Source of the DNA: Plantago ovata
Taxonomy: Eukaryota > Streptophyta > Magnoliopsida > Lamiales > Plantaginaceae
DNA: 64,000 nucleotides
Direction of reading: 5' to 3'
NCBI GenBank assembly: GCA_028274465.1
Contig: CM051456.1
Span: forward strand, 122,094,880-122,158,879
Positions 1 through 12,021 of the stretch are shown here, piece after piece. Under the pieces are notes generated by a model. It had not been told where the DNA came from and searched no databases. It saw only the letters and a program-made list of their open reading frames with translations. The first letter of the stretch is position 1. Each line of letters opens with the position of its first letter. The translations under genes were made by a program, and so were the position numbers.

Positions 1-115
1 AACTTAGCAAAGCCGGAGGTGTGTTTCGAGTATTTACGATATATTGTTGTGGAGAATCTCTTATGCTCTTTTTATTAATAAAATTTTTTACATTTAAAAA
101 AAATAAAAATTTAAA
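1..115 (+). mobile_element. 3' tail of a LINE-like retroposon, cut by the window edge
   Basis: The stretch reads like the 3' end of a plant L1 element: a TTATGCTCTTTTTATTAATA segment followed by an A-rich tail near 98-115. The same tail wording recurs, on the opposite strand, in the retroposon at 56809-57165, which has a target duplication. The body lies outside the window, so coding content cannot be judged. Confidence 0.45.
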
Positions 116-1043
116 GGTTGATCATGAGAGAGATGCTCAAGTATCTTCGCAATCCTACATTAAATTAAATTACTAGCTAGGTCTGGCATTATTACCGGCC
201 TTATTTAAGGTCAGGTATTGTAACTTGCTAATCCCGAAGGTCTGGACTCTGGAGTACTTGTGGAAACGCACGTACCATGTTGTCCTGGATTAGAAGAATA
301 CATGTACTTTCCTTTCTTCGTGGATGAAACGTGTAATGTGCACTTCTATGGTATATTAAACCTGGACAAAAACAATGCTATATATGCAACATTGTATGGT
401 GGGTGTAAAGTGTAACAGATACTACTACTACTTAAAAGGTCATGACATTTGAGTTTTGTTGTTTGTGAATTATTTTATGGACAGATGTACGTACGTGCAC
501 TTTTAGCGGAGACCTGTCTGTATAAACAGCTCTGGTTTTTGTAATGGGTAATTTCATCCATATACTGTTTGTGGATTTGCTTGTGAATTAATGCATAATT
601 GTTTTGTGTATAGATTTTCAAATCAATTGCGTGTCTCTTAAGTTTTTAGAATCGATCATAGAGACGAGACAAATAGTACTAGTAGATTATATATATGAAT
701 GTGATAGATATAATAGAGATTGTCAACTAGCTATGCTACCCAATAAATATGTGGAATAATACAAATCAATTCCAAAAAATGGAGAAAGAAAAAAGTGCGA
801 TACATGTAGAGCTACAGATTCACTTGGTTATCAAGTGGAGTCCCTGCCCTGCATTTAAACAAACACAAAAGCCTATCGTTATCACTTATGTCGAGGAGAA
901 GTACACTTGGGTGGAATTTCCCCATCATATATCCATTTTGAGTCTATTCCAGGATAAGTTTTACCAGCCCAGTTCTCATGATGCTGAACTATCAGTTTAT
1001 CAGGCCCATATTCTCTGAGTCTGTCTTTATAATGGACTGCATT
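116..1043. other. intergenic, no gene recognised
   Basis: AT-rich sequence. The only open frame of note (749-1018) has no recognisable domain and no coding-like composition. I see no RNA gene or transposon ends. Confidence 0.5.
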
Positions 1044-1192
1044 TTATAAAGGGCAAAATTCAAAGAGAGCAACCTGCACCATGGTGCAGTGCGTATTTTT
1101 AAGGCTAAAAAAACGCATTGCACTAAGATGCAGGTTGCTCTCTGAAATATTTTCTCAAACTTGATCTATGAGGAAAATTTACCCTTTTATAA
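1044..1192. mobile_element. small foldback MITE with a long hairpin
   Basis: The core 1064-1143 folds on itself. The left arm begins AGAGAGCAACCTGCA and the right arm is its reverse complement with a few mismatches, giving a stem of over 30 bp around a loop rich in T and A. Outer arms also pair: TATAAAGGGCAAAATT on the left against AAATTTACCCTTTTATA on the right. This is the shape of a short MITE. A TTATAA-like flank could be the target site, but the ends are not certain. Confidence 0.6.
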
Positions 1193-2155
1193 TTTTCTAA
1201 ATATGAAACGCAAAAAATGCCATGATATGTGAAAACTTGCACTATATAATTAATTCAGTAGGTTATAGGTAATGCTTGTACCCTACTGAAATTCTTACTA
1301 CTGTTTTTTTTAATTTTACGTTCTTGTATATAATTCATGCCAATGTTTTCATTTGTTTTTTTTGTCACCTTCGATGGCATGAAAATGACCTAAGGAGTAC
1401 AGTATATTACCCCTCCATTTTTGAATATAAGGTTTTAAATAATATTTTATTAAATTTCCAAGATAATAATTGTGATTGTGGAATTTCAATGTTTGACTTT
1501 CAATACATTAATCAATTTTCCATGTTTATGATTGGATGTTGAAAAAACATTATAATTTTTTTTATTATAATAATAATTATGATGGTGGATAATCATTTAC
1601 ATTTATTAGTATCTCCATCATTACTTTAATACGTGCGGAAACATCCAAAACTAATTATAATAAAAAATGAAAGTAGTAGTAAGTAGAATCTAACAATCTA
1701 GTAGTATTGTACATTTTTGTGTCACCTAAACCTTAGATTCTGTTCATCCCAACCATTGGAGAATTGAAATTCAGGTGGATAAAACATTTATTTTATTACT
1801 ATGTTTTTTTTTTGTAACACTTGCTTCGAGTCAATGCACATATATTTAATATCAAAAATCTTTTCTCATAGTATATCTTGTCTTATCATATCTAAATACA
1901 ATATAGTATCCAAGTTTTAATGAACTAAAATTTGATGGTTATAATGAGTCCTACCAATCAATAATAATGAGGTGTGTATGTCACTTTTAGAATTTTAACC
2001 ATAACATCTTCAAGTTTAGAGGGGTCTCAATTTAAACATTTTTGCCGAAACGTACATGAATTGATTTTTTAGATTAATAGTATATCAGTTGAAGTGCACT
2101 CGTTGCTAACCACATATATTGTCCGATCTGACCGCTCTAAACACATCATACATTA
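1193..2155. other. intergenic, no gene recognised
   Basis: AT-rich DNA without convincing open frames or transposon ends. Confidence 0.5.
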
Positions 2156-2390
2156 CTTCTTCCGGAATTTTGGAGAGTCCCATTTAATTTTGTTGACTTT
2201 CTCGATATTCGATTTGACCTCGAATTAAGCATAGTTCATTGTGAAAAATAATTTTAAAGTTTATATTATTAATGTATAATTCTTATAATTCTATATTATA
2301 ACTTATAAAATTATTTTCTTATAATGAATTATAATTTTAATTTGAGTTCAAACGGGATGCAAATGGGCTATTCAAAGTTTCGAGAGGAAG
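2156..2390. mobile_element. Stowaway-like MITE
   Basis: The ends are inverted: CTTCTTCCGGAATTTTGGAG on the left and the reverse complement of CTTCCTCTCGAAACTTTGAA on the right. Both continue into a CCCATTT block and a TTTGACCTC/TTTGAACTC block. TA flanks lie on both sides (2154-2155 and 2391-2392), as expected for a Tc1/mariner-derived Stowaway element. At 235 bp the size fits. Three further members of the same family are at 10744, 42529 and 56466. Confidence 0.7.
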
Positions 2391-2890
2391 TAGTAGTGGA
2401 AGTGAAAAAGTTTTTTGGAAGTTCATGCATGAGACACTTGATAATTTTAATCTAAAAGCTATAAGCTAACTTGAGTGCAATTTTGTCTAGCCGAAAGTAG
2501 TTGTAGTGAAGTTGTGAAATTAAGAAAAGGCCCAAAAGAAACTAGATCGGCATTTTTCATGATTCCAGTCTCTTGCTTAATCGGCAAAAATTGCGGAATG
2601 TTCCATGTCCGGCCCTATTAGTCAACGATTTTATTATAATTTATTATTTATTTATCCAAATCCAAGACGCACTATCAACATTTACGTCACCACAACAACA
2701 TCTTAGGAAAATATATTTTGTTGCCCTAGAATTAGAAATGTATGTTTCTTCATCAGTGAAATTATAATTTAAAAAAAGGAATATATCATCGTGGAAAAGA
2801 GAATTATTTTTTATAATAATAGTTTATTTTCAAGAATTGAATTTTTCTTCAAAATAAAAGATTCAAATACGGCATTAAAAGTAACTTTGG
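2391..2890. other. intergenic, no gene recognised
   Basis: Short AT-rich spacer between a MITE and a LINE. The open frames at 2573-2767 and 2791-2991 have no recognisable domain, and the second runs into the LINE. Confidence 0.5.
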
Positions 2891-2906
2891 ACTTATTTGG
2901 AAGATT

Positions 2907-5468
2907 TTTTTTTTTTTTTTTGAACGTAGAAAATCTTTCTATTAAACCAAAAACAGATAAGTACATAAGCCGATCCCATGATCCAGGCTAAACAAAAGGA
3001 AAAACAGAATCACAAGTTCACACAAAACTCAAAAACGCAGTAGCACCCGGTAGTCACAAAACATCAGTTCGTAGCCATCTGCAGCGTCTGCCTAGCACAG
3101 CAGGCCAGTCGATTTTCATCCCAAATTTTGGTAGAAAGCCTGTAGGTGGGGGAACGATGCGCACCGGGCATGTAACACCTCCTTTATCCTTTGTGCAATC
3201 AGCTGTCCGTCGTCAACTCTGTGGTTAAAAATGATGCTATTTCGCAAACACCATATTTCATAGATAGTCTCAGCCGCTAACATCTTAAGAATATGCGGGC
3301 GGGCTTTTCCCCTTGGTCGTTCGCAATATCCACTGCAATTCGTCACTCCATCCTGTGGGAGTATGAGTAACGCGTAACCATGTCAACAAATCCTGCCAGA
3401 TTCCAGCCGTGTACAGGCACTCAAAGAACAAATACTAGACTGTTTCTTTTTGCGAGCAGAACACACACATCTCATCATTGTTAAGCCCAAATTTGGTTAA
3501 TCTATCTTTTGTATATAAACGGTCCTGGACACACATCCATGTAAGAAAAAGAGCTTTGGGCCGTGCTCGATTTGTAAAGAACAGTTTCCACCATTCTACT
3601 GTCGGCCGCTCTCCCCTTTGTTCGTGATACATAGCTGCAGTGGGGAATTTCCCGAAATTATCATCTCCTGGCCACACATGGTTGTGCTCTACATGACTCC
3701 GCTGTTTAAGGATAGTTGTTAAAGTTCATGAGCACGTTGTTTGCGGTGTATATTCCATGACAGAGCTCTGTTTGATGTAGTATGCGTGCACCCAGCGCAC
3801 CCACAGCTTGTCCGCTTTTGCGCTCAAGTTCCAAAGCAGTTTCATCATATTAACTTTGTTCCATATGGCTATATCTATCACATTCAGCCCCCCAGTGTTC
3901 TTTGTGTTACAAATTCGGTCCCAAGCAATTGGAGCTTTCCTTGTAATCTCTTCTTTCCCACTCCACAGGAAGCTACGGCATAGTGCATCTATGTGCTTCA
4001 ACACTTTCTTAGGAAGAAGAAGACCTGGAGCCAGTAGTTAGTGAGGGAGAAAATAACGCTTCGAATCAGTTGTCCAGTGCTTAATACGTGCAATGACTTT
4101 TTCCACCAAAGGTTGGCACGTATGGACAGTCAGTTTCCTCGTAACCAACGGGACCCCAAGATACTTGAAAGGAAGTTTACCAATTTCATATCTAGTCAAA
4201 GCCAGAATTTCAGCTCTGCCAGCTGGTTGGACGCCACCCATGTACACCTTACACTTGGAGTTGTTTGCTAGCAAACCAGTGGAATCAGAAAACGCAGTAA
4301 ATTGTTGTACAAGGAGATTCACAGATCCAAGATCACCACGACAGAAAAGTAGCAGGTCATCCGCAAAACAGATATTGATTAAATCAACCTTTTTGCATTT
4401 TGGATGGTAATTAAATCAGGTACCTGCTTTAATGCTTTAATTTTTGTAGCTTCCGATGAAGATATTCCATCACCAGGACAAACAAGAGAGGAGATATGGG
4501 ATCGCCTTGGCGAATCCCCCGCTTTGCTTGTAGTAGGCGGCTTGGTCGGCCATTTATGGAGTATCTATATGAAACCGTACGCACACACAACATCACCCAC
4601 CTCACAAATTGGTGAGAGAAATTCATCTCCATCACGATCTCCTCCAAGGCGCCCCAGTCCACGGTATCATAGGCTTTCTGGAGGTCCATCTGTATCATAC
4701 AGCGTGGAGAGATCCCCTTTCTCGTGTATCCCTTCACGAGATCATGAGCAATGAGAATATTGTCATGGATGACTTTGCCATGTAGGAAAGCCGATTGGCT
4801 ATCATCCACAACATGGTTAATAACACCATTCAACCGCTTCGTAAGGATTTTCTATATAATCTTATAAATCGTAGTGCAGCAAGAGAGGGTCGCATAGACT
4901 TCATAGTTTTGGCATCATTGGTCTTGGGTATACCAAGGTACAGTTTATAGCTTTATAAAGTCGCTCATTAGCAAAGGAAGTCCCTCACAGCACATATAAT
5001 ATCATTCTTAATAACATGCCATCTAGCTTTAAAAAATTTAGCATTATAACCATCAATACATGGGGCTTTAGAATCATCAATATCCTTTAGCGCAAGCCAG
5101 ATTTCAGCATCCATCAGTGGGCATATTAGGCTAGCTCCCTGCTCCAAGGTAAGTTGTTTACCAGCTCACATGGCTTCTAGATCAACACATGTTCTGTTCG
5201 ACATTTCAGTGCCAACCAGAGAAGTGTAAAACCGAATAACCTCATTCTCAATCGCATCGTCAGTCACAAGCGCATGCCCCAGCTCATTTTCTAGTCTGCT
5301 GATACCAGTTTGCATTTGTTTCTCCTTGACCGTGGCATGGAAGTACGCGTTGTTTTCATCTCCAAGAGTAAGCCATTGTACCTTAGCACGCTGGTGGAGT
5401 ATTTTCTCCTATGTGATACGAAGAAGTAGCAGCTTCGCCGCTTGGGCCTTTTAGGCAATGATCAAGTC
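2907..5468 (-). mobile_element. 5'-truncated L1-type LINE with 16-bp target duplication
   Basis: The element lies on the minus strand, so its poly-A tail shows as the T-run starting at 2907. The 16-bp sequence ACTTATTTGGAAGATT sits on both sides (2891-2906 and 5469-5484) as a perfect target-site duplication, fixing the borders at 2907 and 5468. Inside is a decayed ORF2 (reverse transcriptase and zinc-binding end region). The endonuclease and the 5' UTR are missing, which is normal for LINE copies made by incomplete reverse transcription. Confidence 0.9.
3116..4833 (-). pseudogene. L1 LINE ORF2 fragment (reverse transcriptase and C-terminal region)
   Basis: Reading on the minus strand from 4833, the product has reverse transcriptase motifs: DLQKAYDTVDW (motif A), GIRQGDPISPLLF (motif B), then FADDLLLF near 4340-4365 (motif C, catalytic aspartates) and KYLGVPL. 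Downstream come blocks typical of plant L1 proteins (LCRSFLWSG, GGLNVIDIAIWN) and a zf-RVT-like domain (WMCVQDRLYTKDRL, then CVFC). The frame changes between about 4429 and 4322, and again between 3435 and 3346, and stops interrupt it, so no full protein is made. Decayed coding further upstream probably reaches 5400. It provided reverse transcription and integration for the parent element. Confidence 0.85.
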
Positions 5469-5625
5469 ACTTATTTGGAAGATTGATTGTTCTACAAATG
5501 GGCTTTAGTTAGTCCCAAAACCAAAAAAAAAATACATGTTCGATTTGAGAACATATATAAAAAACAGAAAATTACATAAAAGAGCCATTTGAGGCACTTA
5601 ATTGCTAAAACAACTACTTTAAATA

Positions 5626-5757
5626 ACATCTTACAAAAAAGGCCATTCTATTTTTTGGTGCCCTAGAATCTAATCAAGTAGTCTCCAAAATACATCTTAC
5701 AAAAAAGATCATTCTATTTTTTAGTGCCCTAAAATCTAATCAAGTAGTCTCCAAAAT
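5626..5757. repeat. 66-bp tandem duplication
   Basis: Two adjacent copies (5626-5691 and 5692-5757) both begin ACATCTTACAAAAAA and end AGTAGTCTCCAAAA, with a few substitutions between them. No gene is involved. Confidence 0.75.
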
Positions 5758-5912
5758 CTCTCTAATCTGGTTGGACTCCAATTTCTCGCTAAACTAGTTT
5801 CTGATGGTGTATTTTACATCTATTAGTGTTAATTAATTACTAACTAATTATATTTAACTATTTTTTAAAATATAACCAACGTCCAAATAATCTCCTAATC
5901 AATATTTATATA

Positions 5913-7090
5913 CAGAAACTATTAACTAGCATTTGTGTTGTAAAAACTAATGAAACTAGCACCTGTGTTGCTGAAACTAGCATTTTGTTGCTAAAACTAG
6001 CACTTATGGTGCTGAAAACTAATGAACCTAGCATTTTGCCGTTGAAACTAGCCGTTGTGATGCTGAAACTAATGAAACTAACATTTGTGTTGTTGAAACC
6101 AACACTTATGATGCTCAACCTATTGAAACTAGCACTTATGATATTGACAACTAATTAAACTAGCATTTTCCCGTTGAAACTAGCCGTTGTGATGCTGAAA
6201 CTAATGAAACTAGCATTTGTGTTGATGAAACTAGTTTTTTTGTTGCTGAAACCAGCACTTATGATGCTCAAATTATTGAAACTACCACTTATGATACTGA
6301 AAACTAATGAAACTAGCATTTTTCCGTTGAACTAGCATTTGTGTTATCGAAACGAATGAAACTAGCATCTGTGTTGATAAATCTAATGAACTAGCATTTT
6401 GTGTTCACTTGTGATGCTAAAACTAATGAAATTAGCATTCGTGTTTGTCGAAACTAATAAAACTAGGATCTGTGTTGCTGAAACTAACATTTTGTTGTTG
6501 AAACTAATTAAATTAGCTTTTTTTGTTTGAAAACTAGAAGTTGTGATGTTGAAAGTAATGAAACTAACATTTTTGTTGATGAAACTAGCAATTATGATGG
6601 TGAAACTAATGAAACTAGCATTTTTGTTGCCAAAACTAGCACCTCTGATGCTGACACTAATGAAACTAGCATTTGTGTTGTTGAAACTAGCACATGTGAT
6701 GATGAAAATAACGAAAGTAGCTTTTCGTGTTGCCAAAATTAATGAAACTAGCATTTTTGTTGCTGAAACTAGCAGTTTTTTGCTGAAACTATCACTTATG
6801 ATGCTGAAACTAATGAAATTAGTTTTTTACTGTTGAAAACTAGCAGTCGTGATGTTGAAACTAATGAAACTAGCATTTTTGTTGATGAAACTAGCAATTA
6901 TGATGGTGAAACTAATGAAACTAGCATTGTTGTTGCTGAAACTAATAAAACTAGTATTTGTATTGTTGAAACTAATAAAATTAACATTTTTGTTGCTGCA
7001 CTAATGAAACTAACAATGGAGTGATGTTGAAATTAATGAAACTAGTATTTTTGTTTATGAAACTAGCTTTTATGTATTGAAACTGATATG
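5913..7090. repeat. degenerate minisatellite, about 51-bp unit
   Basis: The array is built from GAAACTAATGAAACTAGC followed by ATTTTTGTTGCT, then GAAACTAGCACTTATGATGCT, repeated many times with substitutions and indels. The best-kept unit is 51 bp, or 17 codons. In the plus frame it would read ETNETSIFVAETSTYDA-like, so several open frames of 60-120 codons appear on both strands. They have many frame changes, no flanking gene and no conserved start. I therefore treat the array as a satellite, not a gene. Confidence 0.8.
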
Positions 7091-7091
7091 A

Positions 7092-7660
7092 AACTAGTTT
7101 TTCGGTGAAAATAATGATTTATATTTTTATAATTTTAGTTTCCATATTTTTATTTGTTTTAATTTAGCATAAACAAGTTTTTAGAGTTAATTTAATCATT
7201 ATATAGTTAGTTTCAGTGCAAAATACAATCAACAACTAGTTTTAACGGTTAATTTCAGGAAAAATATAAAATTTAAAGTTAATTTCAACTAGTTTCGGCT
7301 AGTTTCAGTCATTTTTTAGCTAGTTTCAACCATTTTTTAAACTGGTTTTTCAGTGAAAATAATAATTTATATTTTTATAATTTTTGTTTACATATTTTTA
7401 TTTATTTTAGTTTAACATAAATGAGTTTTTAGAGTGAATTTAATCATTATATAGTTAGTTTCATTGCAAAATAAAATCAAAAACTAGTTTCAACTGTTAA
7501 TTTCAAGTAAAATATAAAATTAACAGTTAGTTTCAATTAGTTTCAGCTAGTAACAGTTAGTTTCAGCTAGTTTCAACTAGTTTCAGTCACTTTTTAGCTA
7601 ATTTCAGCTAGTTTCGGTCATATTTTGCTAGTTTCAACTAGTTTTGGTGACTGGAACTAA
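7092..7660. repeat. 248-bp tandem duplication rich in CTAGTTTCA
   Basis: A block starting AACTAGTTTTTCGGTGAAAA at 7092 is repeated at 7340 (AACTGGTTTTTCAGTGAAAA), a period of 248 bp. Both copies end in strings of TAGTTTCAGCTAGTTTCAAC. This motif is the reverse complement of the GAAACTAGC core of the array just to the left, so the two arrays face each other. Confidence 0.7.
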
Positions 7661-10350
7661 CTTCCGAATTTCAAATTTTTATTAAATTTACTGTAGCGAA
7701 TTTTTGAAATCCAGATCTACTGTAGCGGTACTTTTGTAAATGTTGTTTGGGAGTTGATTTTTATGCAATTATTTGTTGTTATTGGTCTATATATATATAT
7801 ATATATTTAACCCTATAAAAAATTTAGCCGATTTAAAAAAAATTATAATATGAATTGTTTTCACTTTCAATCTATCATCATCTCATTTTACAAATTACTT
7901 TTGAATTTTAACTCGAGGTCACTACCGTTCAACCGGTCTGGCCGGCCAATTAGCAAGTAAAATGTATTTTCAAAAGATCATATCGATCTTTATTAATCCA
8001 TTTTAGTGGCAATGCGGTGGTTTAGTTTAGTTGATTTAGCGAGAAAATTGTAAGAATGGTAGGTTGATCGGTGCAATTAAGGTCAATGGTCAGCCTCAAA
8101 TTAGTTAGTTGTCCACTTGAACCTGCAACATTCGAATGTGACGCATCACATATGTCGTATGGCGTATGATATGCCTACAAAACTCGTGAACCATGATCTT
8201 GCATGCACCTCTCAACTCTACATACTGGACACATAACCACCGCCCTAGGTGAAAACTTGAGAAATTCTTCTTTTTTTTCTTTTTATTTTCTTTTATGTAC
8301 CGACCAGACACTAATAGAACGGAGTCCTATATACTTTGTTCTCACTGGTTCACTTACGCACTAGAAACTTTCTAGTATGTCAGTCATTCTAAACTTGATC
8401 TAGAATTAAACTCGTTTAATTATAATGTTCTAACGAATTGATTTTTTTTTTTTTTAAAGTACACTTTATGAGTATGAGTGTCGTTCTCAATTCATTCCAA
8501 TGCTCTAAATTTCTCAAGTCTTCCCGTTTCAATCTCAACTCTATATGGGAAATGATTCTTATCTAGAATAATATTTTATTTACTACTTAATTCCAATAAA
8601 TATCTAAGACTTTATTCATAAATTTTCATTTTCTAATTATTCATGTTTTATATTTGCATTTTGAATTTTCGTAACTAGTTCAAGAAGAAGTTACAATTTG
8701 GGACTGATGGAATATAATCCGAGATACTTCGTATAAAACAATATCAAAATATACGTTAATGCAACTAGGTGAAAAGATAAAAGGATATACTAGTATAAAA
8801 TTACTAGCAAGTTGTATATATATTTGATATAGTATAGTTTAGTCTCAAGTTGCTCCCTTCACTGGATTTAACGTAATTAACAGATTCACAGGAGTTAACT
8901 TATCTTCATTACTTAACTACTACTCTATGAGACTGTGACATATACTACAGTATATATTACTTGAAATTAGATAAGCTTATGTACGTTTTGCTAGTTCACA
9001 TGCAATTTCAATTGTAGTAAGGATAAGAAGGGCCATCTATCAAGTATCAGGTACAAACTGGACAACTGGTACGATTCTTACCTCCCATTTTATTCACATT
9101 TCACAGGCCGGCCCACAATCTGAGTATATCACTAATTCATTTGTCAATGTTTCATCTTTTATTTTTGGTTTATCTTTAATTCCATTGAAACGGTATAAAT
9201 TAATTTAAACTAAACTTATTTAAAATATAAATTTTAAAGTATCGATCACTACGTACCTTAAATGATTTCAACTATCTATGACGTTGTTACGTTATCTGAT
9301 TTTGATTAACGGAATAAACAATGCATATGGTTATGAAATTTATAAAAACCTTTGAGTAATACATACTCTATCTATCCATTTCATTTCACGTGTTACATAT
9401 AGCAACAACAAATTTTAAAAGTTGGTGGCTATTTCAATATAATGATAGGTCAATTCAAAATTAATTTATTCGCCATGTGAATATAGTATCCACTGTATTT
9501 CCTTTGTGACATGAATGATGATGGTCCTATATTGCATGCATAGCGACGTATGTACAAATACAATCTTGAACAAAAGACAGTAGATATATAATACCTCTAC
9601 CTACCTTAGTTGGTTGGTGAGCCAATTAGGGTTATGGGAAGTATTACGTTTGTTACATTGGGTTTATTATGGTTTATTATTAATCTTCAACTGTTAGTTA
9701 GGTAAACTACAGTATATACTTTGTGATTATTTGGGGTGCGGTGAAGAAACATGAGTAATATACAGTTATGAACAAACATGGTGGGTAGTATGGCAAGTGG
9801 GGCAGTTACCCTTGGTCAAAATTACTAGCAGTATAGTATTTCACATTTTGACCCCTCCAATAATTTATTTTGACCCCCCTAAATTTATAAAAGATAACAA
9901 AATCAGATACTCAAGTTTACTAGTCAATTATGAATTAGCCAAAAGTAAGCTAAACTTGCAAATATTTTAGCACGTTAAAGTTGAAATTTCAATATATTAT
10001 GGTGTAACCTCCATTTTTATTCATATAGTTGTATTTGTGTGTACATTTAATAAACCCAATTTGAAATCAGGATAAAAATAATTTTATAATTATTTTCTCC
10101 ATATTTGTTGCGTAAGTTTTCACCGCACAATAAATTTACCCCCGCTGATCGATGTTGTTGGCCTAGCCCCGTGGGTGATATAAATGGAATAAGATCAATT
10201 TCAAAGACACAAATCTCGAATTAAGGAAACATTTAACCAGTTTGGTTTAACAATTTTACTTTTTAGTATTTCTATTTCACTTTATTAAGATTACTTGTGT
10301 TTTTGCACTTGTTTTAATTTTAAACCTCTAAGGCTATGTTCTTTTCGTCT
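7661..10350. other. long intergenic stretch, no gene recognised
   Basis: AT-rich DNA with a short (AT)n run near 7786-7806. The open frame 8105-8311 (-) starts in a lysine-rich low-complexity stretch and resembles no family I know. I see no RNA gene or complete transposon. Confidence 0.5.
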
Positions 10351-10490
10351 GAAAATGTATGAACTGAACTAGACTTATTTGTAGTACAAAATACTATTAG
10401 CCAAATCTGAACTTAACTGAACTGATTTGAACTGAACTGAACTGAACTGAACTTAATCAATTTTCAAATGAAAATAACAGTGTCTAACAA
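10351..10490. repeat. TGAAC-rich repeat, probable MITE (copy 1)
   Basis: A run of GAACTGAACTGAACTGAAC is flanked by TGTTCTTTTCGTCTGAAAA on the left and a near inverted match (TTTTCAAATGAAAATAACA) on the right. A second copy with the same layout is at 13936-14113. Two dispersed copies with imperfect inverted ends suggest a non-autonomous element, but no clear target duplication was found. Confidence 0.5.
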
Positions 10491-10743
10491 ACAACACGTT
10501 TTCAAAGTCTTATGTATTGTTTGGTACTTAATTTGGGAGTGACTAAATCACAGATGGATATGTTTTTTTTATATTATTGTTTCGTGAAAGCCAAAAATGA
10601 TTAACAAATGTATGCGCTAATTTAGAAATTTGGGCCAACTCTTGAATCGAGTATCAAACAGTCCATTAGAGAGACCTTACATTGTAATTTGCAAAGGTTA
10701 ATTGTAACCGTTGCCAAACAGATTGAACCCGACTAAATAAATA

Positions 10744-11027
10744 CTTTATCCATTTCACTACTAGTTTTATTTTTTTTCAATAACTTTCAAGTTTCAACTT
10801 TAACTTTCAATTATTTTAAAACTAAACTATAATAATAAAGTATTTCACGAAATTATGTTATGAAAATTTAGGTTCTATATTTTCATGAAAATTTAGGTTC
10901 TATATTTTTATAGTATAATTTCGTTAAATAATTTTTCATTACAGTTTAAAAGTAATCAAGATTAAAAATTAAAAACTAATTGATGAAAAAATTCAAACTA
11001 TGACAAATTTTGATGGAATTGAGGGAG
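10744..11027. mobile_element. degenerate Stowaway-like MITE
   Basis: Flanked by TA (10742-10743, 11028-11029). The right end GAATTGAGGGAGTA is the usual Stowaway terminus. The left end CTTTATCCATTTCACTA pairs with it imperfectly, and inner parts of both arms also match. A short internal direct duplication of GAAAATTTAGGTTCTATATT is present. Confidence 0.55.
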
Positions 11028-12004
11028 TATAATAATAATGATACGAAGTATAATTTTAAAATGAAAAAGATGATTAATACTACTAGTATAAAGTTAATAG
11101 AGCTGGCAAGGCAGGCAGCAGAGTTGATTAAATCAGTGTCCATTTGGACGTAAATTTTATAAACAACAAAAACAAAGTACACAGAAGTGGCCAATGAAGA
11201 AGAAGACATCACACAGGCTGCAGGAAACGTTGTCGTTTAGATAATATTATATTCTGGAAGGAAGGGCAGGCATTGGCATTACCGTGGTACTTTCCTGGCA
11301 GGTCCACTCTCTACTCAAATCTAACTTGCCTTTCTTTACCGGCTATTCCGGTTACAACGCCCTACATGCCTTTTTCTTGTTTTTCACATTAAATTACTTC
11401 TACTAAGATTTTTTTTTAGCATGTTGGGATTGATTTAATTTAAGGCTATGTAAATTTAGAGATGGAGATGTAAAGTGGAATAATAACTAATTTAATGAGT
11501 AGATTTGTAATGTATGTTTTGTATTGATTTATTGTTTAACCCGTCGTCTATATTAACAATAAATATGACTGGACTAATAAAGATATAGAAAATTTCATCT
11601 CTAAATCAAATACAAACATGTCATTTATACCTGATTACCTTTTCAAATATTACTGTTGATATTGTAAAAAACAATTTAAAATATTAATTGCTAAAGACAT
11701 TATCATTTTGATCGCGTAGCACACAAAACGATACCGTTTCAAATTTAAGTTTAATCTTTCAAGATAAAGACATAAATAGTAACAATGTAAGTACTATTGG
11801 AATATAAAAGTACATTGTTCAATAAAAAAAACATTTTATGAATGACTATGAATTTAATAATTTAATATAAAAAATAGTCAAACAAAATATTTACATATCT
11901 TTTGTGGGAGAATATATATGTAAGGGAACTTTATTTTTATCCTTTCATAGTTCGCGGTCCCCAAACATTTTAGTTTACTAGCTACATTTAACAAAACTCA
12001 TATT
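11028..12004. other. intergenic, no gene recognised
   Basis: AT-rich DNA. No supported open frame or RNA gene. Confidence 0.5.
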
Positions 12005-12021
12005 GTATCTTTTTCCTCTTT

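Noticed and set aside
749..1018. Open frame of 89 codons
   Set aside because: No recognisable domain, no splice or promoter context and low coding-like composition.
5906..7024. Several open frames on both strands within the minisatellite
   Set aside because: They arise because the 51-bp unit lacks stops in some frames. Frames change often and no gene structure surrounds them.
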